Shown piece after piece: positions 1 through 8,789 of a stretch of DNA of 64,000 nucleotides (positions are counted from its first letter, which is position 1; every line of letters begins with the position of its first letter). A program made the translations under genes and the position numbers. The notes below the pieces were generated by a model. It was not told the DNA's origin, did no database searches, and worked only from the letters and a program-made list of their open reading frames with translations. Source of the DNA: Afipia sp. (lineage in GTDB: Bacteria; Pseudomonadota; Alphaproteobacteria; Rhizobiales; Xanthobacteraceae); NCBI GenBank assembly GCA_024508675.1, contig JANINQ010000005.1:496001-560000 (forward strand). Direction: 5' to 3'.

Positions 1-151
1 TAAAGCCAAGCGCGAGAAACTCTTTCATCAGCTCGGTTGGGAACTTGTGCTCGTCGGCAAACGACTTGATCTTCGGGCGCAACGAACCTTCCGCGAACTG
101 CTGTAATCCGTTTCGCAGCATGGTTTCGTCTTCGTTCAGATCGAGTAGCAT
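1..151 (-). CDS. Acyl-CoA dehydrogenase, N-terminal fragment (cut by window edge)
   Basis: Only the first 50 codons are in the window; the rest lies to the left. The reading frame begins ATG at 151 and reads MLLDLNEDETMLRNGLQQF..., then a LRPK...FP-ELMKEFLALGF stretch. That is the usual start of acyl-CoA dehydrogenases (N-terminal helical domain). The family oxidises acyl-CoA to 2,3-enoyl-CoA with FAD, passing electrons to ETF. It is the last visible gene of the operon that starts with the binding protein at 5512 and follows the crotonase by 35 bases. An AGGA lies about 10 bases before the ATG. Family call is inference from a short fragment. Confidence 0.75.
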   Translation of the reverse strand, partial: MLLDLNEDETMLRNGLQQFAEGSLRPKIKSFADEHKFPTELMKEFLALGF

Positions 152-186
152 CGTGCCTGTCCTGCTAGTTGTACGATTTCGTTGTC

Positions 187-942
187 TCAGCGGCGGTACT
201 TCGCGAGAGTCTGTTGTGCGGCTGTCTCCCGGCAATTATCGAGAAAAAGCCGGTTCGCCTCGAAGTCCATCGCTTCGGCGTCTTCCATCAAATAGTTCGA
301 GAAAAAGCGCTTTGTCGCCCGCACGGCAGGGCGCGGCAGCTTGGCGACCTTCTCGGCAATCGCGAGCGCGGTCTCCAGCGCTTTCCCGTCGTCGCAGCAG
401 TAATCGACGATGCCTATAGCGCGCGCCGCTTCACCATCCAGAGTTTCCAGACAAAAGCAGAGTTGCCTTGCCTTGACGAGACCGACGCGCGACACCAGCG
501 ACTTGATGCCCCACGGCGTCAGCCAGCCATGGGGTACTTCCGGCAGGCTCCATTGCGAGCCGCGACCGGCGACAACAATGTCACAACTGGTCGCGAGCGT
601 AAAACCGCCGCCCACAGCAAACATTTCGACAGCCGCGACAACCGGCGTCTCAAGGAACCCCATCAGCCGCCCGAGGTCCCCACACTCCTGCTCGAAGCGA
701 CCCATAACCTCCAGATCGAGATTACCGATGAACTTGAGATCGCTTCCGGCGGAGAACCCCGGTGCTGCGCCCACCAGCACGATTGCGCCGATATTGTTGT
801 CGCGATCGAGATTGAGCAGCGCGTCCTTCACACCATCGACCAACGCCTGATCCATGGCGTTACGGCGGGCCGAACGCAGCAACGTAACTACCGCTACCGC
901 GCCGCGTCGTTCGATGCTGACGACTTTATCCGTGTCACTCAT
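187..942 (-). CDS. Enoyl-CoA hydratase/isomerase (crotonase) family protein
   Basis: A 251-aa crotonase fold protein with the SAGSDLK oxyanion-hole region (about residue 65) and GGGF...SCD (about 112). In my alignment to classical enoyl-CoA hydratase, the first catalytic Glu (the E of GGG-x-E-L) is replaced by Thr (GGGFTL). The second Glu is kept in LPEVPHGWLTPWG, where the usual G-xx-PG-GGT loop is replaced by GWLTPWG. It is therefore a crotonase of uncertain chemistry (hydratase, isomerase or other). It lies 27 bases after livF in the transporter operon and is clearly paralogous to the crotonase at 8034-8777. Confidence 0.88.
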   Translation of the reverse strand: MSDTDKVVSIERRGAVAVVTLLRSARRNAMDQALVDGVKDALLNLDRDNNIGAIVLVGAAPGFSAGSDLKFIGNLDLEVMGRFEQECGDLGRLMGFLETPVVAAVEMFAVGGGFTLATSCDIVVAGRGSQWSLPEVPHGWLTPWGIKSLVSRVGLVKARQLCFCLETLDGEAARAIGIVDYCCDDGKALETALAIAEKVAKLPRPAVRATKRFFSNYLMEDAEAMDFEANRLFLDNCRETAAQQTLAKYRR

Positions 943-969
943 AATTTCACTTTCCGGGATGTGACGCGG

Positions 970-1674
970 TCACGTCCCGAGATACATCTGCTTGACTTCA
1001 GGAGTTTCCGAGAGCTGCCGGGCATCGCCATTCATCACAATGCTGCCCGACTGCAGAATGCAGGCCCGATCGGCGCAACCGAGCGCCATCATTGCATTCT
1101 GCTCTGCAAGCAGGATCGCGAGGCCTTCCCTTGCAAGATTCCTCACGATGACGCCGAGTTCCTCGATAATGATCGGTGCAAGACCGAGGGTCGGTTCATC
1201 CAGAAGCATGACTTTCGGCCGGGACATCAGGCCGCGACCAATGGCCAGCATCTGCTGTTCCCCACCGGACATCGAACCTGCGCGCTGGACCCGCCGCTCC
1301 CTCAGGCGCGGGAACATCGTGAAGATCCGTTCGAGATCGTCATCCACGTGGTCGCGATCGGCGCGATGATAAGCACCCATCAGGAGGTTCTCATGGACGG
1401 TAAGACGCGGAAAGATCTGGCGACCCTCCGGAACGAGCACGAGGCCCGATTGGACACGTTCGACCGTTGGAAGCTCGGACACATCCTTGCCGCCAAAGCC
1501 GATGCCCCCCGAGTCCGCCTTCTTCAATCCCGCAATGGTACGGAGAGTGGTCGACTTGCCAGCGGCGTTCGATCCAATCAGCGCTACCACTTCCCGCTCC
1601 TGAAGCGAGAAGCTGACATTTCTCAGGACTTTTTGCTTACCGTAGCTGACATTGAGTTGTGTGACTTCAAGCAT
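970..1674 (-). CDS. livF: Branched-chain amino acid-type ABC transporter ATP-binding protein LivF
   Basis: A 234-aa cytoplasmic ATPase of a HAAT-type importer. Walker A is GSNAAGKST near residue 34, the signature is MSGGEQQ near 134, and Walker B is VMLLDEP followed by TLGLAP, which is typical of LivF. The ATG overlaps the end of livG by 8 bases, so the two are translationally coupled. With LivG it would power uptake through LivH and LivM. The substrate is set by the binding protein at 4334-5512. Neighbouring acyl-CoA genes argue for an organic acid rather than an amino acid, which is inference. Confidence 0.92.
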   Translation of the reverse strand: MLEVTQLNVSYGKQKVLRNVSFSLQEREVVALIGSNAAGKSTTLRTIAGLKKADSGGIGFGGKDVSELPTVERVQSGLVLVPEGRQIFPRLTVHENLLMGAYHRADRDHVDDDLERIFTMFPRLRERRVQRAGSMSGGEQQMLAIGRGLMSRPKVMLLDEPTLGLAPIIIEELGVIVRNLAREGLAILLAEQNAMMALGCADRACILQSGSIVMNGDARQLSETPEVKQMYLGT

Positions 1675-2440
1675 GTTTCTTGCCCAGATAAGCGGTCACA
1701 ACCGCGTCGTTGGCGAGAACTTCGGCGGTGTTTCCGGAAGCGATGACAGCCCCGTGATGCAGGGCGATGGAGCGATCAGCAAGCCGCCCGAGGAAACCCA
1801 CCTTGTGATCGATGATGCACAGCGTCACGCCGTGCGTTTTAAGGTCACGCAGAACGGCATCGAGATTGGTGATCTCATCGTGACCGAGGCCTGATGCCGG
1901 TTCGTCAAGCAGCAATAGCTCGGGATCGCATACCATACCCATCGCCACGCCGAGCATCTTCTCGCCGCCGTAAGACAGCGATCCTGCTTCGTCGTTGCGA
2001 TGCTTGTAGAGCCGGCACAGCTCGAGCATTTGATCAATCTTCTTGCTCAGGGTTTTCTCAAGATCGCTCGTCGCACCCTTACCAAGCAGGGTCCGCAAGC
2101 GCCCCCAGCCAAGCGCACGCTTGACGTGGAGATGGCATGCGATGCGCATATGCTCTGCAACCGTGAGCTCCGGGAAAAGCTGCGGGTTCTGGAAAGTCTT
2201 GACCAGCCCCTGCTGCGCGACCTGAAACGGCGTGAGCGCGTTGATGGCCTCACCCTTCCAGACGATTTCACCGCTGGTCGGCTTCAGAATGCCGGCGATG
2301 AGACTCAGCGTCGTTGTCTTTCCGGAGCCGTTGGGTCCGAAGATTCCGATGATTTCGCCGCGCTCGATTCCGAACGTGACATTGGATACGGCCGTCAGGC
2401 CGCCAAAGCGCTTGGTGAGGTTTTTGATATTAAGCAGCAT
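1667..2440 (-). CDS. livG: Branched-chain amino acid-type ABC transporter ATP-binding protein LivG
   Basis: A 257-aa ATPase with Walker A GPNGSGKTT, a slightly atypical signature (LSYGGEKML), Walker B LLLLDEP and ASGLGHDEI. A longer frame opens at 2485, but the family N-terminus (MLLNIKNLTKRFGG) begins at the ATG at 2440, which overlaps the 3' end of livM by 11 bases. That start is chosen. It is the second ATPase of the livHMGF transporter in this operon. Confidence 0.92.
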   Translation of the reverse strand: MLLNIKNLTKRFGGLTAVSNVTFGIERGEIIGIFGPNGSGKTTTLSLIAGILKPTSGEIVWKGEAINALTPFQVAQQGLVKTFQNPQLFPELTVAEHMRIACHLHVKRALGWGRLRTLLGKGATSDLEKTLSKKIDQMLELCRLYKHRNDEAGSLSYGGEKMLGVAMGMVCDPELLLLDEPASGLGHDEITNLDAVLRDLKTHGVTLCIIDHKVGFLGRLADRSIALHHGAVIASGNTAEVLANDAVVTAYLGKKHA

Positions 2441-3368
2441 TTTTTCTGCTCGACAGCAGACCCATGATGCCCTTCGGCATGACAAGGATCACAAAGATGA
2501 GGATAGCGCCGTAAAGCGCGATGCGAAGTTCAGCGGAAAGCTCGATCATGTGGGGGAGCGCTGTCAGCAACAGCGCGCCGATGACGGGGCCGATCAGCGA
2601 ATTGATGCCGCCAAGCAGAACCATGGCCACGATATCGAGACCGAGCGTGATCGACAGATAATGTGGCTCTACGAAGCCGGCATAAAAGCCGTAGAAGGCT
2701 CCCACCAGGCCGGCAAGGGCACTGCCGATGGCGAAGCTGAGCAGCTTGTATTTGAACACGTCGATGCCGAGCGTTTCACCCAACTGATCGTTGAGGCGGA
2801 TAGCCGCAAGGCACTGCCCAATCCACGAACCGAGAACGCGCTGACAGACGATGAAGACAACGACCAACAGAGCCAGCGTCACATAGTACCAGGAAAACCC
2901 GCTGGAGAATGTTAGCGTGCCCCATGGCGTCCACAGCGAAGGCTTCTCGACCACGGTGATGCCGAGCGAACCGTTTGTGACACTGTTCCAGTTCAGAGTG
3001 ATCAGTCGAAGAACTTCCGAAAACGCCATCGTGACGACAGCGAAATAGAACTCTTTCAACTTGAACCGGAAGCAGATCGTCCCGACGATAAGTGACAGAA
3101 CAACCACCAGAGCGAGGGCGCAAGGAATGGCGAGCCAGAAATTCCATCCGAACGACGTGACAAGAATCGTCACGACATAGGCCGACACACCAAACGATGC
3201 CGCATGGAACATCGAGAGCTGGCCGGTGAAGCCGAAAATCAGGTTAAAGCTCACGGCCAGCGAAGCGGCCATGAAACCATAGATTGCGATGGCCAGCGTG
3301 GAATCGCTTTTGACGAACCACGGCGCCACCAGTGCGACCAGCAGACCGCCCAGGATAGCTAGTCTCAT
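2430..3368 (-). CDS. livM: Branched-chain amino acid-type ABC transporter permease LivM
   Basis: A 312-aa inner-membrane permease with about eight to nine hydrophobic segments and the LivM features NLIFGFTGQLSMFHAASFG near residue 42 and LGGINSLIGPVIGA near 250. It overlaps livH by 4 bases at the 5' end and livG by 11 bases at the 3' end, the normal tight packing of this transporter type. It would form the channel together with LivH. Confidence 0.92.
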   Translation of the reverse strand: MRLAILGGLLVALVAPWFVKSDSTLAIAIYGFMAASLAVSFNLIFGFTGQLSMFHAASFGVSAYVVTILVTSFGWNFWLAIPCALALVVVLSLIVGTICFRFKLKEFYFAVVTMAFSEVLRLITLNWNSVTNGSLGITVVEKPSLWTPWGTLTFSSGFSWYYVTLALLVVVFIVCQRVLGSWIGQCLAAIRLNDQLGETLGIDVFKYKLLSFAIGSALAGLVGAFYGFYAGFVEPHYLSITLGLDIVAMVLLGGINSLIGPVIGALLLTALPHMIELSAELRIALYGAILIFVILVMPKGIMGLLSSRKNAA

Positions 3369-4225
3369 GACTTATCTCCAAACAGCCCGCTCGGGCGAAC
3401 GAGAAGGATTGCGATCAGGAATACGAGCCCATACGCATCGCGGAAGGCGGACGGAAAGAACACCGATCCGATGTTCTCACTGACGCCGAGGATGATGCCG
3501 CCACCGAGCGCGCCGATGACGCTGCCGACACCGGCCAGGATCGCCGCCTCAACGGCCTTCAAGATGTAAGCCGCGCCGATGGTCGGCTCGAGCGAATACA
3601 TGCTTGCATAGAGGCCGCCGCCCAATCCCGCCAACGCAGTCGAGTAAACGACCACGATGGTTTGCAGCCGCTCGGTACGAATACCCATCAGCGCCGCTGC
3701 TTCCGGATTTTGCGCATAGGCAAAAGCCGCGCGACCGAGCCATGTCCGGGTTAGTGCCAGATAGGTGCCGAAGATAATCGCCAGGAAAACGAGACAGACA
3801 ACCACCTTGATCTTGGGCAGGAACAGACCAGCGATCTGAAAGGCGCCGGGCATGACATAGGTCAGATCCTTCGGCGTGGTCGTGAAAGCCGCAAGGATAA
3901 GCGCTTCGAATACCGAGATCAGGCCGATCGAAACAAGAAGACCGTTGACAAGATTGCCGCGGGTAAAACGGAACAGTGTCAGATCGGATATGTAGCCGAT
4001 AACGCTGACGATAAGCACTGCGCCGATCACCGCCACGGGATATGGCAAATGATTGACGTCATAAAGATACCACGTGCTGTAGGCACCAAGCATCATGAAT
4101 GCGCCGAGCGCGAAATTCACAATACCAGTGAGGCCAAATGTCAGCGTAACGCCCAGCGCGATAATGCCGTAGAGCGAGCCGACAATAATGCCGTTCAGCA
4201 GCTGACCGAGAATAAGCTGTGTCAT
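3365..4225 (-). CDS. livH: Branched-chain amino acid-type ABC transporter permease LivH
   Basis: A 286-aa membrane permease with repeated hydrophobic helices and the LivH-type N-terminus (LNGIIVGSLYGIIALGVTL, then NFALGAFMMLGAY). GVGSVIGALGGGIILG near residue 235 is the conserved cytoplasmic coupling region. It follows the binding-protein gene by 108 bases, a gap that holds a long stem-loop (4289-4325). It pairs with LivM. Confidence 0.92.
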   Translation of the reverse strand: MTQLILGQLLNGIIVGSLYGIIALGVTLTFGLTGIVNFALGAFMMLGAYSTWYLYDVNHLPYPVAVIGAVLIVSVIGYISDLTLFRFTRGNLVNGLLVSIGLISVFEALILAAFTTTPKDLTYVMPGAFQIAGLFLPKIKVVVCLVFLAIIFGTYLALTRTWLGRAAFAYAQNPEAAALMGIRTERLQTIVVVYSTALAGLGGGLYASMYSLEPTIGAAYILKAVEAAILAGVGSVIGALGGGIILGVSENIGSVFFPSAFRDAYGLVFLIAILLVRPSGLFGDKS

Positions 4226-4288
4226 GGATAAGAGTACCCGTTGCGGATCGAATCCGCGAAAGCCATCAACTTGTGTATGGGAGCGATC

Positions 4289-4325
4289 GGGGCGCGGCGC
4301 ACGGCTTTGTTCCGCACGCCGCCCC
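4289..4325 (-). repeat. Stem-loop between binding-protein gene and livH
   Basis: On the transcribed (minus) strand a GGGGC arm pairs with GCCCC. Inside it GGCG pairs with CGCC, then two G-U wobbles, then CGG with CCG around a 7-base loop. A 2-base GC bulge interrupts one side. No U-run follows, so it is not a classic terminator. Such hairpins behind periplasmic binding-protein genes often slow 3' decay or cause partial termination, so that the binding protein is made in excess over the permease. That role is inference. Confidence 0.6.
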
Positions 4326-4333
4326 TGTTCTCG

Positions 4334-5512
4334 CTACTTTGTCGGGTCGAACTTGACGACTTCGATCGTGCCGCCCTTGCGCACGTGCACAACGTCGAAC
4401 CCGAAGACCGCTTCACCAGTCTTGTCGTACTTGATCTTCCACAGTCCGTCGTAGGTCAGCTCAGAAAGCGCCTTGCGGATCTTGGCGACATCGCTGACCG
4501 TCCCCGCCTTCTGCATGGCTTCGACCAGCATATAGACGTGATCGTAGCAGGAGGATGAGCAGAGAGGCGCCTGATCGTACGGGAAGTCCCGCTTGTGGAT
4601 CTTCTTGTAACTCTCGATGAAAGCCTTGGTCTTCGGTTCGGTCTTCTCGGCTTCCTCGAAATACTTCGGAACATAGGCAATGTAGTCAGCGATCGCGTCC
4701 TTATTCTTGAGCGCCGGACCAATCGAGCCGCGGACCAGGAAGAAGCGATTGCCAAAACCGGATTCAGTGGACTGGCGCACGATGTCGTAGAGCACCGCGT
4801 CCGAATAGCCAGGGAACAGAATGTCAGGCTTGCCCGATGCAAGTTTGGCCAGCACAGCGCTGAAATCCTTCGTACCGGGCTCGAAAAGCTCAACCTGCAA
4901 TTCGATGCCGGCATCCTTGAACAGACCGGTGTAGATATCCACTGCGGTCTTTCCGAATGCGTCGTTCTGGAAAAGCATCGCCACCTTCTTGGTGTTCAGC
5001 TTCTTCAGATAATCGACCATCAACTTGCCGAAGCCATTCGATCCTGCATCCCAGTTCCAGGTGCGCAGCAAATAATCATGGTCCGGCTTGCCCAGCGCAT
5101 GATGCGCAGACGTCGCTCCGGCGAACAGCAGGAACTTTCCGTTGTTCTGATTGGCGATCGGTTCGATCGCGTTGAAGACGTTGGTCAGGAACGGCCCGAA
5201 GACGAACTGGACATTCTCTTCCATCATCTTGCGGAACTGCACGGTCGCCTCGCGCGGTTCGCCGCGGGTGTCCATCTGCAGCAATTGAATCTTGTAGGTC
5301 TTGTCACCAACCTTGAAGCCGCCCTTGGCGTTGATTTCCTCGACCGCAACCTTGGTGCCCTGTGCGGACATCCACCCATAGGTTGCTGTCGCGCCGGTCA
5401 GCGCTTCGATCTGCCCCAGCTTGATAGTCTCCTGTGCGTGCGCCGCCGGGGCGGCAAATGCGGTTGCGGCTGCGAAAGCCGCAATCGCCCACGCCTTTTT
5501 GAAATCTGTCAT
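4334..5512 (-). CDS. ABC transporter periplasmic substrate-binding protein (branched-chain amino acid type)
   Basis: A 392-aa periplasmic protein of the Peripla_BP_6 family. A Sec signal peptide (residues 1-26, ending AAHAQ) is followed by ETIKLGQIEALTGATATYGW, the usual start of the mature fold. Later VAMLFQNDAFGK and VLAKLASGKPDILFPGYSD fit this family. It heads the livHMGF-crotonase-dehydrogenase operon. The sequence does not tell the ligand; the downstream acyl-CoA enzymes suggest a carboxylic acid, possibly aromatic or alicyclic. A GntR-type operator candidate lies about 45 bases upstream. Confidence 0.9.
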   Translation of the reverse strand: MTDFKKAWAIAAFAAATAFAAPAAHAQETIKLGQIEALTGATATYGWMSAQGTKVAVEEINAKGGFKVGDKTYKIQLLQMDTRGEPREATVQFRKMMEENVQFVFGPFLTNVFNAIEPIANQNNGKFLLFAGATSAHHALGKPDHDYLLRTWNWDAGSNGFGKLMVDYLKKLNTKKVAMLFQNDAFGKTAVDIYTGLFKDAGIELQVELFEPGTKDFSAVLAKLASGKPDILFPGYSDAVLYDIVRQSTESGFGNRFFLVRGSIGPALKNKDAIADYIAYVPKYFEEAEKTEPKTKAFIESYKKIHKRDFPYDQAPLCSSSCYDHVYMLVEAMQKAGTVSDVAKIRKALSELTYDGLWKIKYDKTGEAVFGFDVVHVRKGGTIEVVKFDPTK

Positions 5513-5555
5513 GTTGTTCTCCTCCCAAAGTCGTCTTGTATTATTTAACTGACGT

Positions 5556-5575
5556 ACTAGTAATATACTACAAAT
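5556..5575. promoter_or_regulatory. Candidate GntR operator upstream of the transporter operon
   Basis: Contains the perfect palindrome TAGTA-ATA-TACTA at 5558-5570, in an AT-rich patch 44-63 bases before the binding-protein start codon. The 20-base window ACTAGTAATATACTACAAAT matches the site at 10148-10167 at 13 of 20 positions. Both sites sit in front of operons flanking the GntR gene, which is why they are proposed as its operators. Confidence 0.45.
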
Positions 5576-5696
5576 CGACCGTCAATGCTCTCGTGCGCGG
5601 TTTGCCGTGGTTGAAAATCTGAGGTGGGAAGAATCGCGTCCGATCTGGCCGAAGCCCGGCCCTTAGGCTAACCAACGCGTCCGGTAATGTGGTATT

Positions 5697-6422
5697 ATGT
5701 CGGACTCACGAGCGATTACTGTTCAAGGCTCTCTCCATTTCATGGCTAAGAAATCAACGATTTCCCTCCCACCCGCTTCGCAAGCTGATATCGCTCATCA
5801 GCGTCTCGAAGAGATGATCGTTACATTGCAGCTTCCACCGGGAAGCCACTGGTCTGAAGAAGGCCTGGCCGATCAGATCGGCATCGGGCGGACTCCTGTA
5901 CGCGAAGCTGTCAAACGCCTTCAGGCCGACTATCTCGTCAGCATCCTGCCAAGACACGGCCTTATGATCACCGAGATCAGCGTTCACGATCAGCTGCTGG
6001 TCATCGAGTTCCGGCGGGAGCTGGAAGCGTTTATCTCGCGGCGCGCCGCGCTGCGGATCACGGCATCCGATAAGGAGCTTCTGGCCATAGCTGCGCGCGA
6101 AATCGACAGCGCGGGCATTAAAGGCAATCTTGAAAAATATCTGCGTGAAGTTTTCAACGCCAACCGGCTAATTGCGAAGGCTGCGGGCAATCCCTACGCC
6201 GCACGATCCATTTCACCACTGCATGCGCTGTCTCGGCGGTTCTACTACCGGTACGAAAGGGATCTTCAGAACCTGCGGGCAATGGGCGGGCTTCATGCCG
6301 ATCGTGCGCGCGCTGTGGTCGAGCAGGACGAAAACCTGGCCGTCGAAAAGGCCAACGCGCTTCTGGATCAGATCGAAAGTTACACCAGGCGCATCTTCAA
6401 CTTGAGTGTCGCCGCAGTCTGA
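5697..6422 (+). CDS. GntR family transcriptional regulator (FCD-type)
   Basis: A 241-aa regulator. The winged helix-turn-helix is at about residues 30-90, with the typical GntR line LADQIGIGRTPVREAVKRL. The C-terminal all-helical domain (about 95-235) resembles FCD and carries His and Asn residues that could bind a metal or acid ligand. It is transcribed away from the transporter operon and toward the CoA-transferase operon. Start is uncertain: 5697 gives the longest frame, and an internal ATG at 5742 (MAKKSTISLPP) is also plausible; neither has a good Shine-Dalgarno. Likely controls both neighbouring operons. Confidence 0.85.
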   Translation: MSDSRAITVQGSLHFMAKKSTISLPPASQADIAHQRLEEMIVTLQLPPGSHWSEEGLADQIGIGRTPVREAVKRLQADYLVSILPRHGLMITEISVHDQLLVIEFRRELEAFISRRAALRITASDKELLAIAAREIDSAGIKGNLEKYLREVFNANRLIAKAAGNPYAARSISPLHALSRRFYYRYERDLQNLRAMGGLHADRARAVVEQDENLAVEKANALLDQIESYTRRIFNLSVAAV

Positions 6423-6447
6423 CCCGCGGCGACCTCCTCAAGAAACA

Positions 6448-8037
6448 TCAGCTTGCTTTTGCTGCCGGCAAAGGCGTCGCAAAAAAAGATGCATCCATTT
6501 CCCGCAGCTGATCGGCAACTTGCGCCGGCGCGAATTCCATTTGATCTAGGATATCGCGGCGCACGTCGATTCCGGGAGCGACCTCGGTCAGGACAAGCCC
6601 CTTCTCGGTGACATCGAACACCGCCCGCTCGGTGATAATCTTTGCCGTCTGACCGCGCAAAACGCCCGATGCAACAGAATATGTCAGGTGCTCGACTTCG
6701 GGAACGAACTTACGCACCTTCCCTTCCCTGACAATGCGCAGCTTCCCGCCTTCGAATGCGACGTCCAGACCACCCGTTGTAAACGTGCCGGTGAAAACCA
6801 GCCGCCTGGCATTCTCGGCAATATCGATAAATCCGCCGGCCCCCGGATTCGCCACGCCGAATTTGGAGACGTTAACGCTCCCTCTGGCATCGAACTGCGC
6901 AAAAGCCAGCGCAGCAAATTCACAAAGACCTCCATCGATCGCATCGAACTGATAGATGCCATCGAGAATCGCGTCCGGATTCAGGTTCGCGGAGAACTGC
7001 CAGCCGGACATCACGATGCCGCCGTAAGAACCATGTTCCGTCGTGAACCAGTAGTCCTGCAGCCCACCATCCGTGAACTTGCCTTGCTCTGCCATCACGA
7101 GCGGGACATCGGCCGCTGCACCAAATCCAAAAATCGACAGCTCGCGCTGCCGCACTTCCTTGGCCGCCCGCATCGCGACAACCTTGTCAGCAGACATCGG
7201 AATCGGCGGCAACTGCGAAAGCGCTTTCCGCGAACCGCCGAAGTAAGCCGGGTCGAACTTCACATCCGTTGTCATCATCATCTCGGGCGCGACGACGACA
7301 GCGTCGACGAACATACCCGGAATGCGAACTTCGGTCGCGGAGCGCGTTCCATGAGCAGTCTGACGACGAACCTGGGCGATCACACGCCCCCCGCTACCTT
7401 TCGCAGCAAGCGCGAGAGCAATGTTCGAGGACACCAAGGCATCATTCTCAAACGAGAGATTTCCATACTCATCCGACGACGACGCACAGATGAAAACGGT
7501 GTCGAGCTTCCACGCCGGATAGAACAGGTAAGGCTTGCCCTCGAACTCGATACGCTTGACCAGATCGTCCTTGGCGCGCTCGGTAAATCGGCCGCCACCA
7601 TTCTTCGGATCGATATAAGTGTCCAGACCGACGCGGGTCATGTAACCTGGACTCCGGCGCGCGACTTCACGCAGCCAGTGCATTGTCGCCCCGATCGGCC
7701 AGGAATAGGCTTCAATCTTGTTCTCGCGGATCAGGCGCATAAGTTCCGGCCGCTTGCCGGTGACGGGATCGACTGGATTGATATAGGAACCGCCGACGAT
7801 GCGCTTCATCAACCCTTCCTGCGCAACGTGGTCCATGCCCTTGATGCCCTGAGCGTCACCGGTCCCGACCGGGAAATAGAACGTCAAATTGCGCGGAGAA
7901 GCTTCGTTACGAAACCGGTCGCCCAGTGCCTTGAGCAGCGCATCGGGCGTGACCCATCCAATCACGCCTACGCAACCAACCGAAGATCCATCCGGAATGG
8001 ACGCCACTGCCGTTGCAGCATCAACAATCTTGCTCAT
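6448..8037 (-). CDS. Acyl-CoA:carboxylate CoA-transferase (family I, YdiF/propionate CoA-transferase type)
   Basis: A 529-aa protein with alpha and beta CoA-transferase halves fused, as in YdiF-type enzymes. The catalytic Glu is probably that of FTTEHGSYGG (about residue 335 from the chosen start). The N-terminal half has the SSVGCVGVIGW glycine region. The enzyme moves CoA from an acyl-CoA to a free acid through a glutamyl-CoA intermediate, so it could activate the acid brought in by the transporter. The ATG at 8037 overlaps the upstream crotonase stop as ATGA and is preferred over a longer frame from 8088. It converges on the GntR gene with 25 bases between. Confidence 0.87.
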   Translation of the reverse strand: MSKIVDAATAVASIPDGSSVGCVGVIGWVTPDALLKALGDRFRNEASPRNLTFYFPVGTGDAQGIKGMDHVAQEGLMKRIVGGSYINPVDPVTGKRPELMRLIRENKIEAYSWPIGATMHWLREVARRSPGYMTRVGLDTYIDPKNGGGRFTERAKDDLVKRIEFEGKPYLFYPAWKLDTVFICASSSDEYGNLSFENDALVSSNIALALAAKGSGGRVIAQVRRQTAHGTRSATEVRIPGMFVDAVVVAPEMMMTTDVKFDPAYFGGSRKALSQLPPIPMSADKVVAMRAAKEVRQRELSIFGFGAAADVPLVMAEQGKFTDGGLQDYWFTTEHGSYGGIVMSGWQFSANLNPDAILDGIYQFDAIDGGLCEFAALAFAQFDARGSVNVSKFGVANPGAGGFIDIAENARRLVFTGTFTTGGLDVAFEGGKLRIVREGKVRKFVPEVEHLTYSVASGVLRGQTAKIITERAVFDVTEKGLVLTEVAPGIDVRRDILDQMEFAPAQVADQLREMDASFFATPLPAAKAS

Positions 8038-8777
8038 GACTTCACCGTAAACCGCTCGAAAGTTTTCCTGGAACTGGGCGACTCGCAATTCAGCGCGAAC
8101 TCGCGCGATGCAACTTCATCGAGGCGCTCTGCGTCCGCCATAATGAAAGGTTCGAAGAACCGCTTGGTGGACGCGATCGCCTCCGGCGGTACAGCCGCCA
8201 GATCCCGGGCAACCTGGATCGCATGAGCGAGCGCCGTGCCGGGTTCAGCCAGGTCATCCACGAGACCGATCCGTTCGGCCTCCACGGCATCGATCGGCTT
8301 TGCGCCCCATGTCAACCGCCGCGCCCGCACCGGCCCCACCCGCGCGATCAGAGCCATCAGGCCCCATGGGGGGAGCCAGCCATTGGGCGCCTCGGGCAAA
8401 TGCCAGCGCGCGTTGGAGGCACTAACAACGATATCGCAAGAGGCTGCGAGAATGAAGCCACCGCCGAGTGCATAACCCTCCACGGCAGCGATCACCGGCT
8501 TCGCGCGATAACCCATGGCACGCGCGAACGCAGCAGTCACCGATTCATGGTGACACATTTCAGCAATCGATAGCCCCGCCAACTCCTTCAGATCGCTGCC
8601 CGCACAAAATGCAGGGGACGTGCCCGTCAACACAATCGAACGAACATTGTTGTCGCGTTCTGCGCTAGCAAGCGCAGAACCGAGTTGTGCCATTAGTTCG
8701 GAGCCCAGGGCATTGCGACGCTGGGGCCGGTCAATTGTCACAACCGCTACCGGCCCCTGCAATTCGAGTTTGATCAT
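8034..8777 (-). CDS. Enoyl-CoA hydratase/isomerase (crotonase) family protein
   Basis: A 247-aa crotonase, sister of the protein at 187-942. Both share the unusual loop PE-x-P-x-GWL-x-PWG and end with TKRFF and a similar helical tail. The first canonical Glu is again missing (GGGFIL), while the second is kept in LPEAPNGWLPPWG. The CAGSDLKEL oxyanion-hole region is normal. It lies between the FAD oxidoreductase (12-base gap) and the CoA-transferase (4-base overlap), so it belongs to the second GntR-linked operon. The exact reaction cannot be assigned. Confidence 0.87.
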   Translation of the reverse strand: MIKLELQGPVAVVTIDRPQRRNALGSELMAQLGSALASAERDNNVRSIVLTGTSPAFCAGSDLKELAGLSIAEMCHHESVTAAFARAMGYRAKPVIAAVEGYALGGGFILAASCDIVVSASNARWHLPEAPNGWLPPWGLMALIARVGPVRARRLTWGAKPIDAVEAERIGLVDDLAEPGTALAHAIQVARDLAAVPPEAIASTKRFFEPFIMADAERLDEVASREFALNCESPSSRKTFERFTVKS

Positions 8778-8789
8778 CTTTGGCTTGTC

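Noticed and set aside
169-1746. 525-codon open frame on the plus strand
   Set aside because: Lies fully opposite the crotonase and livF genes; its protein is Arg/His-rich low-complexity sequence with no family features. A shadow of high-GC codon use.
6688-8226. 512-codon open frame on the plus strand
   Set aside because: Antisense to the CoA-transferase, which has clear family motifs; no recognisable domain in the shadow.
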